NCBI GenBank assembly: GCA_012931725.1 | Contig: CM022944.1 | Span: 64,949,082 to 65,013,081 of the forward strand | DNA: 64,000 nucleotides | Direction: 5' to 3' | Source of the DNA: Litsea cubeba | Taxonomy: Eukaryota; Streptophyta; Magnoliopsida; Laurales; Lauraceae | Shown: one piece after another, positions 24,557 through 34,219 of the stretch | Layout of the letters: each line of letters starts with the position of its first letter | Numbering within the stretch: the stretch's first letter is position 1 | Notes under the pieces: generated by a model | What the model saw: only the letters and a program-made list of their open reading frames with translations | What the model was told of the DNA's origin: nothing | Databases searched by the model: none | Made by a program: the position numbers and the translations under genes

Positions 24557-27011
24557 TGAGAGAACTCAAAGGGCTTCAAGGGAGATTGGCCTATATCAGA
24601 CGGTTCATCTCCAATCTTTCGGGGAAATGCCGTCCATTCTCCCGATTGATGAAAAAAGGTGTAAACTTTGTCTGGGATGCTGACTGTGAAGCTGCTTTCC
24701 AAGACATCAAGTCATACCTGACAAAGCCTCCAGTGTTAGCTGCTCCTACCACTGGAAAACCATTCATCTTGTACACAAGGGCCCTTGATCACTCTTTGGG
24801 AGCTCTGCTTGTGCAAGAAAATGATCAAAGAAAAGAAGTTGCTCTATATTACCTCAGCCGCATGCTAGTAGGTGCAGAGCATCGCTACTCTCCAGTCGAA
24901 AAAGAATGTCTTGCAGTGATGTTCGCCGTACAAAAGCTGCGTCACTACTTGCTTTCCAACACAGTATACCTGGTCTCAAGGGTCAACCCTTTGAAGGTCC
25001 TTGTCACAAAGGCAGGTTCTCTCAATGCTCGACTGGCAAAATGGTCCATCCTTCTGTCACAATTTGATATTAGGTATGTACCACAAAAAGCAATCAAAGG
25101 GCAAGCCTAGCGGACTTCCTCGCAGAGCATCCATTGCCTAAAAATTCTCCACTCAAAGATGATCTCCCAGACGAACCAGTCTACAATGTGGAGACTTTCT
25201 CACAAAGTGCCTCCTGGGACATGTACTTTGACGGTGCAACCAGGACGAATGAAAAAAGACAGCTGATCTCGGGAGTTGGCATCCTCTTTGTTAGCCCCGA
25301 CAAATACATGATTCCACACGCTTTCTCGCTACTGGAACCATGCACAAACAATGCAGCTGAATATCAAGCTCTGATCTTAGGATTGAAACTTGCCATCGAA
25401 TCCGGTATCACCATGCTGGAAGTCTTTGGAGACTCTCAACTGATCGTCAACCAGATGAATCAGAAATTTGAAGTCAGGAAGCCAGATTTGTTGCCTTACT
25501 ACAACAAGACACAATCACTTCTGCAAAAGTTTGACATCTGTCACATCACCCACATTCGTAGAGGTGAAAACATACGTGCAGATGCCCTAGCCGGACTTGC
25601 CGCATCCATGGCAATCCAGGAAGGGGAAAACATGCAAATCACAGTGTGCGAAAGAAGAATCCTTCCTCCTCTTAACACACACTAAGCAGTTGCTGAATGC
25701 CACCAAGTGGTCGGAAGTCGGATTTCAATCCTTCAAACTTCAATCGGCGACTGGAGGGATCCGTTCATTGATTACATTATGTTCGGAATCCTACCTGAAG
25801 ATCCAAAAGAACGGGTAAGCATCCAAAGGCGAACCCCAAGCTTTCATTTGGATATTCCTTCAAAAATGCTTTACAGGAAATCCTTCAACAGAGTACGTCT
25901 ACGCTGCTTGTCACAACAAGAGGCTGAAGAAAACACTCAAAGAAGTTCATGCTGGTCTTTGCGGAGCTCATCAGGCTGGACCTAAGCTCTATGATCAGAT
26001 AAAAAGGTTAGGATATTACTGGCCTACCATGGTAGCTGACGCAATGCAATTTGCTAAGCGCTGCCAACAATGCCAAGTTCATGGAGATTACATTCACATG
26101 CCTCCAGAATGGCTGCATCCTACAGCGATCTCATGGCCTTTCGAAGCCTGGGGTATGGACATCATAGGTCCTATTTCTCCCCCTTCGAGCAAAGGTCATC
26201 GCTTCATCTTCGCCGCTATGGATTATTTCTCCAAGTGGTCAGAAGCATTTGCGTTTAAACGAAATGAAGACCTCATCAGTCCTTCAGTTCCTGCGCACCA
26301 ACATCATTTGTTGTTTCGGCATACCCAAAAGATTCGTCCATGATAACGGACCACAATTCCGGGATCATCGATTCTACAGGTTCTGCGACAAATACAAAAT
26401 CCAAAGCTGTCCTTCGACTCCATACAATCCGGCAGCAAGCGGGTTAGCAGAAGCTTTCAACAAGACACTCTGTAAAATCCTCAAAAAAATGGTCTCTAGT
26501 CACAAAAGAGACTGGAGCGACAAAATGTCTGAAGCTTTGTGGGCCTATCGAACCTCCGTTCGAGGACCAACCCATAACACACCATTCTCCTTGGTCTATG
26601 GATGCGAAGCTGTCGTACCCTTGGAAGTACAAATTCCTTCCTTGAGGGTATCCTTGCAAAATGACATGACTCAAGAAAGCAATGTCAAATTGCGACTCCA
26701 TGAGCTGGACAATCTCGATTGAGAGACGGCTCAAAGCTCAACAGAGCATTGAACTTTACCAAGCACGCATGGCAGGATCTTTCGATAAAAAGGTCAGGCA
26801 ACGCGCCTACAAAAAGAGTGACTTGGTTCTTGCGGTAAAAAGATCAATGGTCTTCGCTCACAAGTCCAAAGGCAAATTTGAGCCAAAATGGGAGGGACCT
26901 TACGTCATCAACAAGGTTTTCTCCAACGGCGCATACGCACTCCTAAACATGGAAGGTGACAGATGTATGCTGCCCATCAACGACAAGTTCTTAAAGCGGT
27001 ACTACCCTTGA
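24557..27011 (+). pseudogene. Tat1 pol remnant: RT end, RNase H, archaeal-type RNase H, integrase
   Basis: Domains in order: RT C-terminal part (GLQGRLAYIRRFISNLSGKC), gypsy RNase H (LGALLVQ; HRYSPVEKECLA), then the second RNase H with all four acidic positions visible (YFDGATR; NNAAEYQALILGL; VFGDSQLIVNQ; RADALAGLA), then integrase with a Cys-x-x-Cys finger end (CQQCQ) and the D-D-E catalytic residues (GMDIIG; VHDNGPQF; LAEAFNKTL) and a C-terminal GPYVINKVFSNGAY region ending RYYP. Lesions: one-base deletion near 25105, TAA at 25683, frameshifts near 25935 and 26260, a TGA near 26720. The N-terminal half of the polyprotein is deleted. Plus strand, same orientation as the LTRs. No infectious or cellular function is implied. 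Confidence 0.9.
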
Positions 27012-27384
27012 AGACTTACCCAACTGGGTAAGAGCAATGCCTGTACGGCCAAAACCGATTTCCAGGTACACGCTCGCTAAACCCACCTTTTTTTTTAGAA
27101 TTTTCATATCAAATGTTGAAATTTCTAGAAATTTAAAACAATGCTTACTTTCATCGTTTCATTGTTCAAAAAAAAATATATCCAAGTTTAGGAACCTTTC
27201 CCTAACTTGACCAAAATTTTCAACCCTTGAACCCAAAATTCATTGTTTGAAACAAAAATCCGGATTCAGGGATTTCCACCCTAGTCCACCCTGCCTTTTA
27301 CCGCCAAAATGGTTTTAGGTCAAAACTTATGACCCTCGTGTCTTTAAACAAAAAAAAAAAGGTTTTTCAAAAAAAAAAAAAAAA

Positions 27385-27770
27385 CCGCGAGGAAGCGACG
27401 CTTAGTCGATACTCACACAAATCGAAAGCATATGAAACCAGTTTGGCCCTTCCAAAATCGCAGGGAAGCGACATTTCGTCGATACTTGCAAAATCCAAAA
27501 CCATGGAGACGCAACATTTCAGTTGATATCCATAACCCAAAGGTTCGAAAAAACCACAAATTTCAAAAATCGTGGGGAAACGACCTCAAGTCAGTACCCG
27601 CAAAACCAAAATTTTTGAAAAGCAAGGATGCGACATTTCAATACTTGCACCCAGATCCGCTAGAATGCGACATTCCATCGATACTCGCAACCGAATGAGC
27701 AAGGATGCGACATTCCATCGATACTTGCAAGAACATTCAGCAGGGAGGCGACTTTTAGTCGATACTTGCA
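27385..27770. repeat. Degenerate tandem array downstream of Tat1 pol
   Basis: About eight imperfect units sharing GCGACATTTCGTCGATACTTG with variable A-rich spacers of 20-40 bp. It lies in the untranslated region between pol and the antisense gene. Confidence 0.7.
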
Positions 27771-27782
27771 TTTTTGAAAACC

Positions 27783-28070
27783 AAACCGGCTATAAATGCC
27801 ATCAAAACAGGCTATAAATGCCACAAATCGGCTATCAATGCCACCAAAACAAAACCGGCTATCAATGCCACAAACAAAAAAAAACTTGGATTTCAAAAGA
27901 AAAACCGGCTATCAATGCCACCAAAACAAAACAGGCTATCAATCCACCAAAAACCGGCTATATATGCCACAAAACAAACCGGCTATCAATGCCACCAAAA
28001 CTGGCTATAGATGCCACAAAAAAAAATTGGCTTCCATGCCACAAACAAAAACCTGGCTTTCATGCCGAAA
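27783..28070. repeat. Tandem array of CGGCTATMAATGCCA units in Tat1
   Basis: About nine short units of the form CGGCTAT(A/C)AATGCCAC followed by CAAAAC-type spacers. The same core recurs as CGGCTATAAACGCCA near the end of the 3' LTR (36474-36546, four units) and in the solo LTR at 49563-49600 (two units). This links an LTR motif with an internal satellite-like array. Confidence 0.75.
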
Positions 28071-28117
28071 CAATCATTTGACAAGAGATTTTCACAAAAT
28101 GACAACCTTTTGATCAA

Positions 28118-28273
28118 ATCCCATTTAGCAATTACTTTTATCACAAAAAGATTCAAGTGAGCGAAGGGATAAAAAAAATAAAAAAAAAAGAGAACATCCC
28201 ATTTAGCAATTACTTTTATCACAAAAAGATTCAAGTGAGCGTAGGGATAAATAAATAAAAAAAAGAGTACCAA
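28118..28273. repeat. Direct duplication of a 78-bp unit
   Basis: ATCCCATTTAGCAATTACTT starts at 28118 and again at 28196, each followed by the same segment and an A-rich tail. It lies just beyond the 3' end of the antisense gene and may carry its polyadenylation region. Confidence 0.75.
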
Positions 28274-28423
28274 AAAATACATGTGGTACAAAAAAAAAGA
28301 AGGATGGTTTCTATAAAAAAAATAATAATACAGGAGCTCAATCAAAAATGGTCTCCAGCCAAGAGCTCAGCTCCTTAAGCAAGCTTTTGGCCTCATCCGT
28401 CAAGGATTCCAAGGCACGCTTCT

Positions 28424-31400
28424 TCAGGAACCTGCCATGAGATGCTGGGTGGGCTGTAACCCTTCTTTCGCACTGGGAAGCTTCCCCCGAGCGGTTTTCC
28501 ATTGTTTGTTCTCATCAGACTTCCTTTTGAGAACTCGATTGGCATCCGCAACTCGGTGAATCAGAGCAGTCTCCCTTTCACGAGCCTCTGTTATTTCAGT
28601 CCACTTGGCAGCGACTTGTGCCTGCAATTGCTTAAGACGTTTCCTGGCCTCATCGACCTCCCTATCAAGGATGTTAAGGTCATGTGTCAGCCCAATGATG
28701 GTTAGCTCTTCTAAGTTCTTCTCTCGGACTGCCTGCTTCCTGCTTTCTGTAGCCTCATCCAGGTTAGATTGAGCCTTATCCGCAGGGTCCAAGAACATCT
28801 CCTTGAAGAACTGATCGTCAGGAAAACCCATGGTCTCAAACCACTTGTCACCCAGCTCAATGATCCTATTAACGATCGCCCTGGCACCTGTGACATCCAG
28901 ACCAGCCTCTTCGGCATCACTGAGAATCTCCTGCACATGCTGGATCATGCCAAATCCGGCTTCCAAGGTGCCCAGAAAAGAGAGTCTCAATCCAAGAGCT
29001 CAGAACTCGCACCACCACCTTCTTCGCAAAAAGAAGAGATGGCCCAGCTGAAGATTCGCCCAACTCCGTTGGTCGGCTGCTCATGTCATCATCTGTTGAA
29101 AGAGTAACAAAAGAACTCTTTCCAGCTGAAGCTGCTCCTGCTCGGGAAGGAATCTCAGCGCGAGGAATCTCTTCAACATTGTCAGAGCTGGTCCCAAGAG
29201 TCTCTACCTCTAGATCAACCTCTGGCATCCCTTGCTCTGGAAGCGACGGATCCTCCTCTGTCACTTCAAAACCTGCCAAAGAAACACAAAAAGGTATGAA
29301 TATAATCCTGTTTGAAAATCATTATCAGGGTTATTACTACAAAATACCTTCTTCGACGACTGGCGGAACAGTTTCTTCCTCCATGAACTCATCGGAAGCA
29401 GCATCAACATTTGCGTCCATCGAGGGTTCAAAGTCATCGGAATCCTGTGGCAAGTCAGCTGGCAAGAAAAATATTAGCGAACCAAGTCACAGACACAAAA
29501 AAAAAAGAGAGAAGTCATACCAATTGGAGACTCTGGAATCACTCCAGAGTCCCTCGGTTCTTCTTCAGGTGCCTCGACAGGATCCGTCACCACCTCATCG
29601 ACCGGAACCTCAGGCATCATCAAGTCTTCCTTTGCTAAAAAAAAAGAGAAAAGCAGAAACAAGAAGCAAATCAGAACATGGAAAAATCCCATGAAAACAA
29701 ATGGAAAGAGAAAAAGGAAGAATCATACCTTCACCGACGGTCTCTTCTTCTCGGCTTCTCTTCTCTGGAGGCTCGTCAGCATCCACTGGCACATCCTCAT
29801 TAATAGTAAGAGGAACTTCCAAGTCAGGAGAGTCCTCATGCTGCCCCTTGCTGCGATGATGACTCCTCCCCCTCTTACCCCGGCGGGCTCGCTTCTTAGA
29901 GGAACCTGCCCCACTGTCAGAGTCAGGTTTCCCACTTGACTCCTCACTGGATGGTCTACTCTTGCCAGTAGACTCCACGGAAGCTTGCCTCTGTGCCGCT
30001 TGCATTCAAGAGCCAAGTTCGGCTTCCTCCTGTTCTAGCTGCTCTAAAGCCTCATCAGGTATTTCTCGAACAGCTTCAGAACCAATGACGCCCTGGTCAC
30101 CGAGAAAGCCTATCTTGTGCTTCTCTCCAGAAAGGAAGGCCCAAACTTCCTCTCGCCGGACGCCATCCAACTTTCCAAGGCCCTTTCCAGATGCCAGCTT
30201 CACATCAAGCTCCTTCTTAGAAAGCCCCGATATGCCGAAAAGCTCTCCGCAAACCACTTCGCAAAGCCGGCAGTCCGGGAAGTCAGCAACACAGGATAAG
30301 AAATCATGGCTGTAGTGTCTTCAGCACTATAGAAAGCCCATGCATTTCTCCCGTCCTGTAAGCCTCCAAAGCGCTTCACCATGCTTGAAGGCGCTCCAAC
30401 AACGCCTTGAGAAAAGCCCAGCTGCAAAGCAAAGCGAGAGGGTACATACGGCTGGATGTCGACGAAAAGATGTCTGCGGTACACCATCGTGCCGACACGT
30501 ATGCTGAAAAGCCACTCTCTCTCTCTCTGCATTCGTCAAGGAATAATGCCTTCCCGACCCCGCCCTGGTAGAGTCTCGGGAGGCACCAAAATCAAAAGCC
30601 TTCTTCCGCAACTCCGGAGAAAGCTTCACTGAAGACTGCCCCATCTCGACGTCCCTGAACCGTCGGATCCTCATGCGGGCAAACAAAAGTGATTCGGACA
30701 CGGCTTTGCCCTTAGCCAGTTGAATCATCAAAGGATCATCATCCTGTGCAGCACCCAGCCGGTGGAAGCCAGGACAGTGGTATACATACCACGAATAAAA
30801 GATATGGGCTGAAAATACCCTATTCATGGGAAGCCCAAGCCGAACCAGAAAAGCAGCAGCCTGCAGTTCGGTACACAGGTAGGAGTAAAGAGCTGGCACC
30901 AAAGCAAGCTGCTCTCCAAACGCCATCTGACAAGCCGAAAAAATACAATGCGGCCTGATGTGTGTTCCATCTCCTCCAGCAAAAATAGCCTCACCAAGCC
31001 AATAAGTGAGGTAAACAGCGAGATCTCTCCACAGTGCAATGTCAGGACATATGGCGTTTGTACTTGCACAGAAATCTCTCAACTCTTCTTGCATGGCCAA
31101 GATCTTCTTTGAACTTGGATCCTGAGCTCCGGCTTCCTGGGTCACGCTATCAGAAGACTCCCTGCTATCAAAAAAGTTGGGGAATGAAGAGCTAAAACTC
31201 TTCCAACTGCTGGATCTAACTTTCAAACCCTCATTCTCCTTCAAAAAATCATAGAAGGCGACGAGCTGAAAGTACAGAAGCCTGAACTCCTCAGACTGCC
31301 CCTCGAGGACGCTGTCAATCGGCATAAACTCCTCATAGAGTTTGCCGAGGATGGGCAATCCAGTAATGGCGCTCAGCTCCTTCAAAGAAAAACCAATCTC

Positions 31401-33037
31401 ACCATTCGTCACAACGAAGGTATTGGTTTGTGGGAGGAATGATTCCAGCATAGCCATGAAGGCTTCGTCGGAAAAGATCACGGCCTCCCTAAAGGCGCGG
31501 ACCGCATCAAAAATCCCGGCTTCCTTCAAAACGGCGCTACCAATCAGCAGGACGCGATCAGTCCACGACTTCCACTCGGAGTCAGCATTGAAGCAGCCAC
31601 GAAGTCGGAAAGGCTTGATCTAATTGCTGCCGTCACCGCTGAAAATACCAAGGCCCACCGGTCTCAAATTGACCGACGGATAATCAGAGCCCTGGTAGCC
31701 GCTGGATGGCATCAAAAGGTCCATGTCAACAGGCAACCTCTCCGTATATCCAGAAGAACCGCCAACAAAAACCCTGGTCTTGATTACATTTGTCCTTCTC
31801 ACCCAGCTTGGAGGATCTTCCCTCTTAGAGCACGTGGGGGCAAGGCTCATGATCGAGACGGTGCGATCAAACGTCGACCGGGTAGCAACAGTCTTCTTCT
31901 CACCATCTGCTGTGAAATAAAACTGAAAACATCTCCTCTGGTATGTCATGTCATCAGGGACTGCATCACCAAAGAAGAAGGTAGGCTTGGGCAAAACGCT
32001 CTGATCTTCCATCACCCATGGACGACTGCTTACCATGATCTTATAGAATTCCTCTCCCTTGAGAGTGATCAGTCGCTGCCTCATCTCATCTCTGTTGAGG
32101 GAGTCGCACTCTTCCAGATTTCTCTCAACATACTGGACCTTCTCAAAAGCCTGCTGAACGGCAGGATTAGAAGATCTAGAAGATCGACGAGGTACGCTTG
32201 TAGCAGGCTCTTTACCCTTGTTCGTTCTGGAGGAACCACCTGAAAAGGATGGAAAAGAAAAAGATCAAACATCAAAATGACAGAATCTCGCTAAAAGAAA
32301 TCTGGCGAAATTTTGACATGATGACAGGGCAATTCCGAAGAAAAGGAACTATCCCGAAAGAAATAAGAAAGTTTGAAGATGGGCTCAACATCGCTGCGAG
32401 CTCCGAAACTCCAAACTTTTGAAACCTCAAAGTCTCCGCAAAATCAGGAAGGGCTCAACATCGCTGCGAGCTCCAAATTCCCAAAATTGCGAAAACTTTC
32501 AGGTATGCTATCACATCATGCTACAAATTTAATTTACAATTGAATGCATGCATAAACATCTAGGTTTGCCAAAAAAAAAAGGGGCATTATCATGATGAGC
32601 AAAAAAAAAAGAAAAGAAACTTTCTCAAAAAAAAAAAAGGGAAAGAAAACAAAAAAGAAAAGAAAAGAAACTTTCTTGAAAAAAAAAAGGGGAAAGAAAA
32701 CAAAAAAGAAAAGAAAAGAAACTTTCTTGAAAAAAAAAGGGGAGGGAAAGAAAACAAAAAAAAAGAAGAAGAAAAAAAAAAGGGGCTGGCCCACAGGCCG
32801 TGGCCCACTGGCCACGTGGCCGTACGGCCAGATCCGTACGGATCTGTCCGTACGGCCCACAAACAAAAAAAAAAAACATGAAAAAAAAAGAAAGAAGAAA
32901 AGAAAAGAAAAAAACGTGTGAAAAAAAAAGGAAAACACGTGAAAAAAAAAAGAAAATAAAAAGAAAGAAACAAAAAAAAAAGAACTTTTTTTCCTACAAT
33001 GGAGTTTTCTTGAAAAAGGGAACTTACTTGAAGCCAT
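28424..33037 (-). pseudogene. Antisense five-exon plant mobile domain gene within Tat1
   Basis: Predicted exons on the minus strand: 33037-33028 (ATGGCTTCAA/GTAAGT), 32239-29729, 29634-29521, 29458-29348, 29272-28424. All introns are GT-AG, and each junction keeps the frame. Product about 1200 residues: Ser/Arg-rich start (PRRSSRSSNPA), a region ending in LRGCFNADSEWKSW, the PMD core (LESFLPQTNTFVVTNGEIG, SLKELSAITGLPILG, W..LAVYLTYWLGE, FYSWYVYHCPGF), basic KKRARRGKRGRSHH (possible nuclear signal), acidic exons 3-4 and a C-terminal coiled coil (NLDEATESRKQAVREKN). Lesions: TAG at 31622-31620, a two-base slip in the CT run at 30515-30528, a compensating shift near 30260, TGA at 30008-30006, frameshift near 29000. 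Extra antisense ORFs are known in Tat elements; function unknown. Exon limits are from sequence only. Confidence 0.8.
32590..33000. repeat. A-rich low-complexity tract with a GC-rich palindromic island in intron 1
   Basis: Plus strand: three near-identical units of about 48 bp (GAAAAGAAACTTTCTTG plus A and G runs, 32600-32760), then a GC-rich island (32783-32862) rich in CCGTACGG and GGCCGTACGGCC palindromes, then further A-rich sequence. On the minus strand this is a pyrimidine-rich intron of 788 bp. The long Phe-rich ORFs on the minus strand here are products of the base composition, not genes. Confidence 0.75.
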
Positions 33038-33159
33038 TGATGGAGAAGAAGAAGAAAAGTCTTGAAGATCTTAAAGAAGAAGAACTCTTGGTCTTGAAGC
33101 CCTCTTGAGATTATTGCAAAAGAAAGTAATAAGAGCAAGAGATCCAACCTCCTCCTTGC

Positions 33160-33166
33160 TTTTATA
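33160..33166 (-). promoter_or_regulatory. TATA box of the antisense PMD gene
   Basis: TATAAAA on the minus strand within CTTCTATAAAAGC, 123 bp upstream of the predicted ATG (33037). The distance fits a plant TATA box with a leader of about 90-100 nt. It points opposite to the LTR promoter, implying an independent transcript. Confidence 0.65.
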
Positions 33167-33235
33167 GAAGAGAGCAAACCAAAGAAGGAAAGAAGAAAGA
33201 GGTAAGTGTTACTAATTAGTAACCTTACCAAAAGA

Positions 33236-33470
33236 AAGAGATTAGAAAGATTCTTTCCCAAAAGAAAGATATCTTGAGGGATTCTCTCCCAAAAAGAAAT
33301 CAATGAGAGATTTTCTCCCAATAGATAGGATCGATGAAGGATTCTTTCCCAAAAGAAAGATATCTTGAGATATCCTATCCCAAAATAAAGGGAATATGAG
33401 AGATTCTCTCCAAGTAAAGATATTCTTAGATATTCTCTATCCAAATGAGATATTTTTGGATATTCTTTAC
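33236..33470. repeat. Degenerate repeats upstream of the antisense promoter
   Basis: About six units of roughly 30-45 bp built on GAGATTCTCTCCCAAAAGAA and AAAGATATCTTGAG. They lie 70-300 bp upstream of the antisense TATA box and could be promoter elements of that gene. Confidence 0.6.
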
Positions 33471-33769
33471 AAAAATGACACCATATGAGATCTAAGCCAT
33501 TTCAAAAGCTTAAGGTCCCATGGGTTAGCCCATATGAGCCAGGTTTGACCACCTAGGCACTTGAAAAAAAAAAAATTTGGGCTTTTAGTCAAAGAGAAAT
33601 CCCTCTTACCAAGAGCATACAAAAATGGTTCCATGCCTCTTTTGAGTTGATGAGACCATACAAAAGAAAATTCCAAGCCCCATGAGCTTCCAAAAATCAA
33701 ACCATCCAGCCTCATCTACCAAATTGAGCCAAATTCTTGAAATTGACATTCCACAAAAATCAAACCAAA

Positions 33770-34005
33770 TCCTGGTCCCCTAACTTGCCACATACAGCCT
33801 GTTAGGTCACAAGACCAAAACCAAAAACCAGAACCTGATCCCCTAACTTGCCACATACAGCCTGTTAGGTCACAAGATCAAAACCAAAATTGATCCCCCA
33901 ACATTCCACATACAGCTTGTTGGGTCACACGATCAAAACCAAACCCGACCCCCTAACCTGCCATATATAGCCTGTTAGGTCACAAGGTCAAAACCCAAAT
34001 CCACA
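33770..34005. repeat. Four tandem units before the 3' end of Tat1
   Basis: Four copies of a 55-64 bp unit sharing CCCCTAACTTGCCACATACA and GCCTGTTAGGTCACAAG. Copies three and four are more diverged. They lie between the antisense promoter and the polypurine tract. Confidence 0.8.
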
Positions 34006-34208
34006 TCCCTGATGTCATCTTCAAAACTTTGCCTCGAGATGGTACGTGATCCCTTTCACTACCATAAAATTCCCCTGGAATCTCAAAAGGCTACAAATAC
34101 CAAAAAGAAAGATTGCTCAAAGACTCTTGGTCAAGTCACAGGCTCTCCTTCAAAAATCTCTTCGAGGCACATCGACTACAAAAGTTAAGCAACTCGTCGC
34201 TGTACCTC

Positions 34209-34219
34209 GAGGGGGCATT
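34209..34219 (+). other. Polypurine tract of Tat1
   Basis: GAGGGGGCATT lies directly before the 3' LTR, a form typical of plant gypsy elements. Confidence 0.8.

Noticed and set aside
27385..28070. Repeat-spacer pattern reminiscent of a CRISPR array
   Set aside because: Units are degenerate, spacers are short A-rich strings of uneven length, and the context is a plant retrotransposon.
28917..29694. Plus-strand ORFs over the antisense gene (for example 29083-29694, 203 codons)
   Set aside because: They are shadows of the minus-strand exons and span its introns; no domain is present in the plus-strand reading.
32590..33444. Long minus-strand ORFs rich in Phe and Leu (up to 284 codons)
   Set aside because: They arise from the A/G-rich low-complexity tract and contain no domain; splice signals place the region in an intron and leader.
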